64,000 nucleotides of DNA from a bacterium. Its GTDB lineage: Bacteria; Orphanbacterota; Orphanbacteria; Orphanbacterales; Orphanbacteraceae. Positions 53,572 through 61,515 of the stretch are shown here, piece by piece. The notes beneath the pieces are model-generated. The model worked only from the letters and a program-made list of their open reading frames with translations. It was not told the DNA's origin and did no database searches. The stretch is from the NCBI GenBank assembly GCA_025782575.1, contig JALGYY010000013.1, forward strand, positions 3,702 to 67,701, given 5' to 3'. A program made the position numbers and the translations under genes. Numbering within the stretch: the stretch's first letter is position 1; each line of letters begins with the position of its first letter.

Positions 53572-54414
53572 TTACTCCGGCAGCCTCTCGAACTTTCGGC
53601 GTTTCCGCCAGTATGAAAGCGCCGCGGCTACAAGAAACAGAATGAGGGCAACGATCCATACCATTTTCGCGGAAGTAATCACCAGGATCCAGTCTCTCCA
53701 GACCGGCCTTTCTCTTGCCCATTCAAAAAACACATAGTCAGCTGTCTTTTGATATCTGCTTGTGAACGCCTTGTCGACAGATTGCTTCGCCCGCGCTGAT
53801 TCAATAAAACCAGTCAGTTCCTCACTCTCCGGAAAGAGATCGCTCACGAATGCGCGGGCGAGAACATATGACCGGCGGACACGGGATTCTCCTTCGCGGA
53901 AATCCCCTTCCACGCGACTCAGCGGGTAGTCTCCCTGTGCGGCTTTTCGCAGGGCGAACGCCATGTGCCATTCGTCTTCGAACCCCCACTCTCCGGCCGC
54001 TCGCATGGCGAGTCCTTCGTCAAACCAACGAGGGGGGCGGAAGCCGAGCGCCCGGTACAGCAGCACATGGGACAATTCGTGAATCAGCGTCTGCCCTTCG
54101 TCCCCAAACGGGTAATCACCCGTCCGCCGGGGGATGACCACCAGCCGCCCTGCTTGCGAGTGAGCCGCACCTGCCGCGTATTCGGGCAAGCCACCCCACC
54201 CGTGCTGATCCAGTTCGGACGGATCGGCGATCAAAATTTCGATCGGTCTGTTTCGCTCTTCTTCGGGGAGACCGTAAAGCTCACCCAGACGGCCAATGGT
54301 TTCTATGCGGATCTTTTCCAGCTTCGGAGGTAGATCCCCCGGAAACGCAGGCGACGCAAACAGCAAGATAGACACTGCCGGAAGTATTAGTCTCAAAAAT
54401 CTACTCTTTTCCAT
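53572..54414 (-). CDS. Exported gluzincin-type metallopeptidase (peptidase MA-like) with C-terminal anchor
   Basis: A 280-residue protein. The start is ATG 54414, where the signal peptide (SRFLRLILPAVSILLFASPA) begins; the longer open frame overlaps the upstream gene and is not protein-like. The zinc site is H-E-L-S-H in TLIHELSHVLLYRAL, with the third ligand in RWFDEGLAMRA 20 or so residues on, the usual MA-clan (gluzincin) arrangement. A single C-terminal span (VWIVALILFLVAAALSYW) followed by basic residues anchors it with the enzyme outside the cytoplasm. It is the last gene of the PLD/CHAT/YfhO run, 41 bases after the YfhO stop. Confidence 0.85.
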   Translation of the reverse strand: MEKSRFLRLILPAVSILLFASPAFPGDLPPKLEKIRIETIGRLGELYGLPEEERNRPIEILIADPSELDQHGWGGLPEYAAGAAHSQAGRLVVIPRRTGDYPFGDEGQTLIHELSHVLLYRALGFRPPRWFDEGLAMRAAGEWGFEDEWHMAFALRKAAQGDYPLSRVEGDFREGESRVRRSYVLARAFVSDLFPESEELTGFIESARAKQSVDKAFTSRYQKTADYVFFEWARERPVWRDWILVITSAKMVWIVALILFLVAAALSYWRKRRKFERLPE

Positions 54415-54454
54415 CTGCTTATGAACGACCTTGTTTCTCGTTCCGTCGGGCTGA

Positions 54455-57223
54455 CTACATTTCATCGAGAGCACGCCGGGCCGCTTCGAACGCCGGATCG
54501 ATTTCGAGAGCCTTGCCGAGCGATTGTCTTGCCGCGGCCCTCCTGCCGAGCGACGACTGGGCGAGTCCGAGACGATATTGAGCCGGAGCGGATTCTGGAT
54601 CGAGAGAGACGGCGACCTGTAGAATTCGCACGGCCGGGCCGAACGCGTTCGCCCTGTAGGCGGAGAGTCCCTGCTCCGAGATCGACCGGGAAAGAGCGGG
54701 GGCGATCCGTGACTCCCTGAAATTGGCCTTCCATTCCCCCACATCGCCTAACCAGGAGCTTAAAACGATCAGCAAGGCCAAAACAAGGATGCTGGAGCCG
54801 GCGCGCGGAATCCCGATCGCTTCGCTAATGTAAGGGGACCGCAGAAGAGATGGTAACTTCCAGCGGCCGACCACAAGAACGAGCAGGAAAGCGACAATGA
54901 TAGCGGCCAGCGAAATCCGAGCGCCCCGCCGAAGGGAACCGGGCGCGTGGCGGAGTTCGACCGTACCCCCTTCGCCCCGTGTGACGAATGCCAGAAACAG
55001 ACCATCCGCCCGTATGAGATCGACCGGCTCACCACTTGCGGTTTCAGCCTTCCAATCCGGATCATAGGCTTCGGCCAGGATCACGATACCGTCTTCGCCG
55101 GCGGGCAGATCGACGAGCCAATGTCCGGGGCCAATCTCCCGGGCATGGAGAGAAGCATCCGTCGAAACGTTTTGGTCCTGCTCGGACATCCAGCCGGGTT
55201 CGTCTTCGAGGAGCGTAATCGTGCGTGGATCATGGTCGGGGTGACGCAAGCGCGCCAGCAGCTCCTCGCGCGTCTCCATTACATCAAACGTCTGCGACAA
55301 CCGGACACGAGGCAACGGGTTTTCGTTTCGCAACAGGAAGAGCGCACCAGGAAGTTCCTCGACGATTCCGCCAGGCTTGTCCCGGGCGGGCGCCGACGAG
55401 AGTACGGCATCGATCGAGAGGAGGTCAATCTGGCCCTCCGTCAGGATCGGCCGGGGGATTCCCATCGGCCGGGGGGGAAGCCCGACCCATTCGAGCCATT
55501 GCTTCGTCATGAGAGGCGTAAACCCCTCTCCCGAATCGACTCCGTAGAGAAGATGACTGTTCGGAGTCATGGACCAGGCACCGGTAGAATAGGATTCGAG
55601 GTTCCCCTTCCAGGCAGGCGTGAAGAGATCCGTCCTGGGCGCGCGCTCATTCCTCTCCCAGAACTCATGAATACCCTGCCGAAAGATTCGAGGTCGGGGG
55701 AGTGTTTCGGGGAGCGCCGCTACAACCGGAGGGGGGTCCAGAATTTTCTCCGGGGCGAGCGTCGGATTAAAACCGGATCCCCAGTAGAGGAGATCCACAA
55801 AGATGACGAGAGCGGGGAGATAGGCTGCAGCTCCCAGGATCCTGTAGCCGAAAGTGAGTGGGTAGACGGCGAGCAGGGACGCGGAAAACAGGATCCACAT
55901 CCTGTTGTTCGAGTCGGTGACGGTCGCTTGGATCGCATCGAGCTTCGAACCGATCATCTGCTTCACGGTCGGATCATTCAGCTGAAATGCTCCCGTCTCC
56001 TCACTCAGGAAATGTGCGAACAGACAGATCGCGAGGAGCGCGGCGAATCCGCCGGCCAGTGCGAGCGCCTTTCTTCGCCGGTCGCTGGATGACAGAAGCG
56101 AGTGCAGTCCGAGTCCGGCCAGCATGGCCATGCAGAGCGAGAGAGGGAGCGCGAATCGGCCGGGAACTCGGGTGGATTCGAACAGAGGTATCCACGTGAA
56201 GATACGGTAGACCGGAGTAAAGCTTCCCAACATGAGCAGGAAGGAAACGGCTCCCCCCGTCAGGAAGGTCAACAGAACCGGTCCCCGAGAAAGGATGATG
56301 GCGGCCACTGCCAGTGCGATCGTCAGGAGCCCCACGTAGGCGGTCGTTTCCGCGTAGACACTCCAGTCGAGATGAGCAAAGTATGTTCCGTCCACCGGCG
56401 TTCCCGCCAGATCAGGATTGGCGAGCCGGGCGATTCCCCAGGGGGGAAAGGATCCGAATGTCAGAAAGGAATACTCCACTCCTTCACCGCGAACCGTGCG
56501 ATCCAGAAAGTCGGCGGTAGGCAATATCTGAACCGCTGCGAGACAGAGACCGAGAATGATTCCCCCGCCGAGAACCATGCTGCAGAGCCCGATGGCGGCC
56601 GCGCCTCGTCTTACCAGAAAGACCATGGCAAAAGGGAGAAGGAGAAAAGCGAGCAATGTCGTATTCGGATGGGGCGCGAGAAAGAGGGCGGCCAGAGAGC
56701 AGGCCAGTCCCAGAAGGGAACGGGGGCGGCCTTGCCATGAACCGACGGCGAAGAAGAGTGCCCACGGGATCCAGGATGCACCAATCAGTAGATTCAGATG
56801 AATCAGGTGAGTGATCATGAAGCCGGAAAACGCGTAGACAATCGCGGCGAGCAGACAGGCCGGCTTGCATAGTCCAAAAATTCGCGCCAATGCGAACAGG
56901 CCTGCGCCCGCGAAAGCGAAGTGAAGGATCACGCTCCACGAAAATGCAAGTGTCGGCGGAAACGCAAGAAAGAGAATAAAGGTGGGTGGATAGAGAGCGC
57001 CGATCTGAGATTCAGCAAAAAGCGGATACCCGGCAAAGAGGCCGGGACACCACGTGGCGAAATGGCCATCCGCCAGCTGACCGAACCACCACGCCCGGGA
57101 TGCAAAATAATGCATCCAGGTATCATAGTGAAAGAAGGCGCCTTTTCCCGTTCCTGCCTTCCAGAAAAAGACCAGAGAAAGCGCGACGAATATCGGGAAT
57201 ATGATGTACTGGCTACGCTTCAT
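54455..57223 (-). CDS. YfhO-type membrane protein with C-terminal TPRs
   Basis: About 922 residues; ATG 57223 follows GGGAG and lies just 4 bases after the stop of the CHAT gene. It has about eleven spans in the first 500 residues with the GT-C-like motif HYDTWMHYFASRAWWFGQLA followed by SQIGALYPP, then a large extracytoplasmic domain, one more span, and a C-terminal pair of TPRs (LDPESAPAQYRLGLAQSSLG; LGKALEIDPAFEAARRAL). YfhO-family proteins are thought to modify teichoic acids or other envelope polymers with sugars in Firmicutes; that role in this organism is inferred. The TPRs are an unusual addition and could contact the neighbouring TPR-CHAT protein. Confidence 0.85.
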   Translation of the reverse strand: MKRSQYIIFPIFVALSLVFFWKAGTGKGAFFHYDTWMHYFASRAWWFGQLADGHFATWCPGLFAGYPLFAESQIGALYPPTFILFLAFPPTLAFSWSVILHFAFAGAGLFALARIFGLCKPACLLAAIVYAFSGFMITHLIHLNLLIGASWIPWALFFAVGSWQGRPRSLLGLACSLAALFLAPHPNTTLLAFLLLPFAMVFLVRRGAAAIGLCSMVLGGGIILGLCLAAVQILPTADFLDRTVRGEGVEYSFLTFGSFPPWGIARLANPDLAGTPVDGTYFAHLDWSVYAETTAYVGLLTIALAVAAIILSRGPVLLTFLTGGAVSFLLMLGSFTPVYRIFTWIPLFESTRVPGRFALPLSLCMAMLAGLGLHSLLSSSDRRRKALALAGGFAALLAICLFAHFLSEETGAFQLNDPTVKQMIGSKLDAIQATVTDSNNRMWILFSASLLAVYPLTFGYRILGAAAYLPALVIFVDLLYWGSGFNPTLAPEKILDPPPVVAALPETLPRPRIFRQGIHEFWERNERAPRTDLFTPAWKGNLESYSTGAWSMTPNSHLLYGVDSGEGFTPLMTKQWLEWVGLPPRPMGIPRPILTEGQIDLLSIDAVLSSAPARDKPGGIVEELPGALFLLRNENPLPRVRLSQTFDVMETREELLARLRHPDHDPRTITLLEDEPGWMSEQDQNVSTDASLHAREIGPGHWLVDLPAGEDGIVILAEAYDPDWKAETASGEPVDLIRADGLFLAFVTRGEGGTVELRHAPGSLRRGARISLAAIIVAFLLVLVVGRWKLPSLLRSPYISEAIGIPRAGSSILVLALLIVLSSWLGDVGEWKANFRESRIAPALSRSISEQGLSAYRANAFGPAVRILQVAVSLDPESAPAQYRLGLAQSSLGRRAAARQSLGKALEIDPAFEAARRALDEM

Positions 57224-57227
57224 GACC

Positions 57228-60095
57228 CTACTCCCGGTCGCCAATCAGAACGAACGCCCCCCAATAGTGGGGATGATCAAAAGGCCGGCCGCCCTCCCTA
57301 TCCGTATAGGATCGCAAGTAGATCTTGGCTTCCTGGAGAGCTTCCGCCTTCGCCATGGGTACGGCCCTCTTCCCGGCTCGACTCCCCTCGTATTCACCCC
57401 AGAGGTTCTCATAGAAACGCCGCATGAAAAGGGCGGTCGCGCTGTCGCGAACCTGCCAGAGGCTCAAGAGAAGGCTTCGCGCACCGGCCTGCAGGAATGC
57501 ATAGGAAAACCCGACGTACCCTTCTCCTCTCAACCTCTTCCCGAGTGCCGTCTCGCAGGCGCTTAATGTGACAAGATCGGCGCTCAGCTGCCAGTTGCTG
57601 ACTACCTCGCCCGCAGCGATCCGGCCGTCGAAGATCCGCTCACCCGAAAGCGCCGACTCGAGCGGATCAGGGAGATCGACCTGTGACAATACGAGCGTCG
57701 ATCTTTCCGGCCGCTCATCATCCACAAGCGCATGGGTCGCAATGTGAATCGTTTCGAAGCGAGAGAGCGAACCGTTGCCGTTCAGGCGGGCCAACTCCTG
57801 CTCGCTTGCATTTCTTCCCATAAGGACGGTTGGCGACGGGGCGATCTCCGCGATTGCTGTCACCTCTGCTTTCGTGCCGGGTAGACGGGGCAGCTCACCG
57901 ATCGCGTTCTCGCTTCCGGCAAGAGCCCCGCGAAAGACGGCCTGGTCAATGAGGGCTACGGCCATGGTGAAGAATCCGGGGCCCTCTTCCCTGTTCATCT
58001 CAGCGAGATCATCTTCGTTGAAGGGCGGATCGCCGACAAGCAGGACCGGCCCCCGGTTTCCTTCGATTCTCTCGGCCCTGCTACCCGCCATCCACGTTTG
58101 AATCGTCGCCGACGGCGCATAGGTCAGTTGGTATTTATCGCCTAGATAGCGATCGTCTTCACCTATCAACGTTTCGACTGGAATTCCCGCCATCGGCCCC
58201 GAAGGTATTACGATCAGGTTTTCAATGCCGGATAGCTCGGGTGAGATCGGTTCGAACCGGTTCATCCACACACTTCTCGATTCGTTTTTCTGAATCCGGA
58301 GAGGTGTCGCCAAGCCGGTCAGGCCTGCTCGATACGATGCCAACATCGCAAACGGATCATCGCAGATTCCGGGGCCGGCCATGCTGAGCGACGCCCACCG
58401 AACATCGCCGGACGACCGGATCACATACGCCCAGGACATATTGAGATTTTTACCTAGCTTGTAATCGAGCCATCCGATGATGGCGGTCTTGGAATCGATG
58501 GCCTCCTGAACCCGTTCCAGGTTATACGACCCACCCTCAGCCACATCGTAGCGTCGCACCATTTCACTTCGGAACGCACTCCACTCTACTTCCGCGGAAA
58601 GGAGCCGTTCTCTCGCGAACGCCATCCTTTCGTCTGCTTCATCTGATTGGTCCTGGCCGGCAGCCCGGCGAAACGCCGCAAGTTCCTCTTCCAGCGAGGT
58701 GAGCCGGGTCGAAAGGGAATCTTCACGGTTGAACTCATCCGGATTGAGCCCTCTTTTTCCAGCCGTCAGAAGAAGATCGCCCAACGACCGTGAGCGTGAA
58801 CGTTCCACCGCCTCCCATGCAGTCGCCGGCATGCCAGCCAGAAGGCGCGCCACGGCAAGCGCCCCATACGGGCTACCCTGAAACGTCGACCGCTCCAAGC
58901 CGGATCCCGCCCTGAGACGGGCGACATCATACGCGTCGGCGGCTCTGCTCAAGACGGATTCCGCTACTGCATATCGGCCTGTTTCCAAGTGAAGTTCGCC
59001 AAGAGACTGAAGCGTTGCGGCAACAAGAGGGTGCTGTTCACCGAAATGATCGGTTCGGAGAGTCAACGCTCTCTCGAATTTTCCAGCTGCTTCTTCGTAG
59101 CGTTCGACCGATTGAAGCAGGCGGCCCAAATTGTGGACTCCGCGCGCTACGTTCGGATGGTCCTCCCCACCTTGCCCTGCCCATCCCGCAATCGCTTCCT
59201 CATATAACGACTCCGCTTCGGCAACTTCACCGAGATCCTTTAATACTGAGGCGAGATTGTTCTGCGACTGTGGAACATAGCGATTACCTTCGCCGAGCGC
59301 CTTGGGCCAGAGCTCGACCGCTTCCCGAAAGAGCGGCTCAGCTTCATGCAGCTTCCCTTGATCCTGCTTCAGGAGGGCAATATTATTCGTGATGGCGGCA
59401 CTATAAAGATGTTCGCGCCCGAAGAGCTTCTGATACCCCTCCAGCGCTTCATAATAGAGAGGCTCCGCTTCGCCGTAATTCCCCTGGCGCCAGTACTGGG
59501 CGGCCAGATTATTCGCCCCGGTTATGGTCTCCGGATGATCATCGCCGAGAAGCTTTCGCCGTAAAGCGAGAGACTCCCTATAAAGCGGTTTCGACTCCGC
59601 ATAGCGGCCTAGCGGAGAGAGGAAAGTCGCTAACTTATTGAGCGATGAGGCTACATCGACGTGTTCCCTGCCGAGATGCCGACGACGAAGCGCCAGCGCT
59701 CTCTCCATGTGGGCAGCCGCCTTCTCATAGTCGCCGGTGTAGTAGATTTCGTCGCCGGCCATGTCGAGGCTGTCTGCAAGCGCCAGCTCCAGCTGGGCTC
59801 GCCGGGACAGGGATGCTGCCTTTTCAAGAGTGGTGAGAAGAACTCTCGCATCCACCAATTCCCATGCAGCATTGGTCGTGTCCAGTAGGAGGGCACTCAC
59901 CAATTCGCCGGCAAGCGGAAGGGCTTCATCAAAACGGGCTTCCAGACGCAGGCTCCTGATGCTCTCTTGCAGTAGATCAACCTGGTCAGCTTCCGGTTCT
60001 CCATCCGCGGTCGATCGGAGTGGGAACAGCAGAGCGAGACAGAGCAAAATCAGGCCCGACCAGAACGGGCTACTCCGAAATTCTCGGAACCTCAT
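57228..60095 (-). CDS. Exported TPR-CHAT caspase-like protease
   Basis: A 955-residue protein with a signal peptide (FWSGLILLCLALLFPLRSTA) after MRFREFRSSP. Residues 80-400 are kinesin-light-chain-type TPRs (ALALRRRHLGREHVDVASSL and so on), followed by a helical linker and the CHAT domain from about 540. The catalytic pair of clan CD peptidases is present: H788 in IHIATHALVDDE and C847 in LVTLSACETALG, with GEGYVGFSYAFLQAGARSL and LWQVRDSATALFM after it. Such proteins act as proteases triggered through their TPRs. An exported CHAT protease would act outside the cytoplasm, unlike those of known intracellular immunity systems. Its start overlaps the end of the upstream PLD frame by 26 bases. 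Confidence 0.92.
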   Translation of the reverse strand: MRFREFRSSPFWSGLILLCLALLFPLRSTADGEPEADQVDLLQESIRSLRLEARFDEALPLAGELVSALLLDTTNAAWELVDARVLLTTLEKAASLSRRAQLELALADSLDMAGDEIYYTGDYEKAAAHMERALALRRRHLGREHVDVASSLNKLATFLSPLGRYAESKPLYRESLALRRKLLGDDHPETITGANNLAAQYWRQGNYGEAEPLYYEALEGYQKLFGREHLYSAAITNNIALLKQDQGKLHEAEPLFREAVELWPKALGEGNRYVPQSQNNLASVLKDLGEVAEAESLYEEAIAGWAGQGGEDHPNVARGVHNLGRLLQSVERYEEAAGKFERALTLRTDHFGEQHPLVAATLQSLGELHLETGRYAVAESVLSRAADAYDVARLRAGSGLERSTFQGSPYGALAVARLLAGMPATAWEAVERSRSRSLGDLLLTAGKRGLNPDEFNREDSLSTRLTSLEEELAAFRRAAGQDQSDEADERMAFARERLLSAEVEWSAFRSEMVRRYDVAEGGSYNLERVQEAIDSKTAIIGWLDYKLGKNLNMSWAYVIRSSGDVRWASLSMAGPGICDDPFAMLASYRAGLTGLATPLRIQKNESRSVWMNRFEPISPELSGIENLIVIPSGPMAGIPVETLIGEDDRYLGDKYQLTYAPSATIQTWMAGSRAERIEGNRGPVLLVGDPPFNEDDLAEMNREEGPGFFTMAVALIDQAVFRGALAGSENAIGELPRLPGTKAEVTAIAEIAPSPTVLMGRNASEQELARLNGNGSLSRFETIHIATHALVDDERPERSTLVLSQVDLPDPLESALSGERIFDGRIAAGEVVSNWQLSADLVTLSACETALGKRLRGEGYVGFSYAFLQAGARSLLLSLWQVRDSATALFMRRFYENLWGEYEGSRAGKRAVPMAKAEALQEAKIYLRSYTDREGGRPFDHPHYWGAFVLIGDRE

Positions 60096-60639
60096 ACTCG
60101 ACCTCCGGGCGAATCAAGGACGCGTAGTTCGATTGCCATCCGTTAAGAAAGTAGGCTCGCAGAAGAGCGCCGTGGGTCACCCCCCTCCCTATGAGGCCGA
60201 CGTTTCGACTGTTATGAAAATAGTCCCTCGACCAGTTGCTGGTTCCTATCCAGAAATTCTCCCCGTCGACCACCATATACTTCGCGTGACAGACACGGGC
60301 GAACGGAATGAACCCTCCTGACCATTCGGGAATCGTCATGAGTCGAACCTCGATTCCCGGTACGAGGCCGAGACCCTTCAAGTAGTCAATGGCAGGAGGG
60401 CGTTTACACCAATCCGCCAACAGAATCTGAACCGTAACCCCTCGGCCGGCCGCGCGACGAAGCGCATTTTCGAACACTTCGTAGTAGCCGTGATCCCGGT
60501 CTGCGGGACTGTACGTGAGGAGCTGAATGGCAATCGTATCTCGCGCCGAGTCGATCAAAGATACAAGTTGTGGTTCATCCCAAAGGGCCTGATCCGGAAT
60601 GCGACCGGTCGGGCTGAAGGCCGGATTGATCAGGATCAT
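60070..60639 (-). CDS. Phospholipase D-like protein, second HKD half
   Basis: A 189-residue frame holding one complete HxKxxxxD motif: H118-A-K120-x4-D125 in CHAKYMVVDGENF, followed by IGTSNWSRDYFHNSRNVGL. It has no signal peptide and starts with ATGA overlapping the stop of the preceding PLD frame. Phospholipase D enzymes need two HKD halves, so this is probably the C-terminal half of the protein encoded upstream. The split is either an indel or a true two-subunit arrangement. The layout resembles the PLD3/PLD4-like group (SNWSRDYF). Substrate (phospholipid or nucleic acid) is not decided by the sequence. Confidence 0.85.
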   Translation of the reverse strand: MILINPAFSPTGRIPDQALWDEPQLVSLIDSARDTIAIQLLTYSPADRDHGYYEVFENALRRAAGRGVTVQILLADWCKRPPAIDYLKGLGLVPGIEVRLMTIPEWSGGFIPFARVCHAKYMVVDGENFWIGTSNWSRDYFHNSRNVGLIGRGVTHGALLRAYFLNGWQSNYASLIRPEVEYEVPRISE

Positions 60640-61385
60640 ATTCTGATCGGTACGGGATGATTGATTTCCATCGCAGTTTTCGGTCCGGCTTGTTCATCGT
60701 ACTCACGGCGCAAGCGGTCTACCAGATCGACCGCCGAGCCATTCGCCCCCGATCCCGGCTCTACCCGGCCGGCAATCGCCCAGTCGAATTCGAAAACCTT
60801 CTCCAGTTCGCAGACATAATCGGAGGCACTGACGAGCACTCCAAGCTCCTGAATGTGTTCGAGAGCGCGCCAGTCGAAATTCTGACTACCCAGACAGGCA
60901 GTTTCACTGTCAACAATAAAGTACTTGGCGTGAAGAACGCCTCCATTGAAAGCGGCCGAATCGAGACGTCTGACGGTTATGCCGGGAACGGCGGCAAGCT
61001 CATCCAGAGTCTCCGGGTAGATCCGATAGAATTTCTCTTCGGCCAGGAAACGGACACGAACTCCGCGCCGCGCCGCAATCTGAACCGCATCGATGATCGG
61101 TCTCAGTCTTCCCTTCCCACCAGGATCGGTTGACACATAGAACTGGGCGAAATCGATAGAGCGGGTCGACCCCTGGATGAGAGAGAGCCAGACATCTGCG
61201 GCATCGGGGATATCAGGGTTATCCAGACTTGTTTCGACCGGCCATGACTCGACGAACCGGATATCAGCCGGCATTACCCGGGCCGTTTGGGCTGCAATCA
61301 TCGCCGGACAATAGAACAGGCCGATCAGAGAGAGGAGCAAGGCCACGCACGCTCTATTCGTCGATCGGATCAGCGGGGTCGTCAA
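60636..61385 (-). CDS. Exported phospholipase D-like protein, first HKD half
   Basis: A 249-residue protein with a signal peptide (ACVALLLSLIGLFYCPAMIA). The first HKD motif is H152-A-K154-x4-D159 in LHAKYFIVDSETACLGSQNF, preceded by the helix-strand region RSIDFAQFYVSTDP and followed by HIQELGVLVSA. It lacks a second HKD; that lies in the next frame. Together the two frames make a normal-length two-HKD enzyme of about 440 residues. It is the first gene of the minus-strand run. No clear promoter was identified upstream. Confidence 0.87.
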   Translation of the reverse strand: MTTPLIRSTNRACVALLLSLIGLFYCPAMIAAQTARVMPADIRFVESWPVETSLDNPDIPDAADVWLSLIQGSTRSIDFAQFYVSTDPGGKGRLRPIIDAVQIAARRGVRVRFLAEEKFYRIYPETLDELAAVPGITVRRLDSAAFNGGVLHAKYFIVDSETACLGSQNFDWRALEHIQELGVLVSASDYVCELEKVFEFDWAIAGRVEPGSGANGSAVDLVDRLRREYDEQAGPKTAMEINHPVPIRI

Positions 61386-61454
61386 TACTCACCTCTCATG
61401 AATCGTGCTACGACGAATCCTAGCACATCGTCGACGACGGATCGGATCGTCACC

Positions 61455-61487
61455 CAAAAAAAGCCGGCCCATCAAGCCGGCCGGCTT
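61455..61487 (-). terminator. Rho-independent terminator of haloperoxidase gene
   Basis: On the minus strand AAGCCGGCC pairs with GGCCGGCTT and is followed by a run of seven T, about 28 bases past the stop at 61516. It also isolates the PLD operon from the upstream gene. Confidence 0.88.
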
Positions 61488-61515
61488 CTTTCGATTCACC
61501 CCATCTCTCACTATC

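Noticed and set aside
54947-56092. 381-residue plus-strand ORF opposite the YfhO-type gene
   Set aside because: Arg-rich antisense frame with no domain; the minus strand encodes a recognisable membrane protein.
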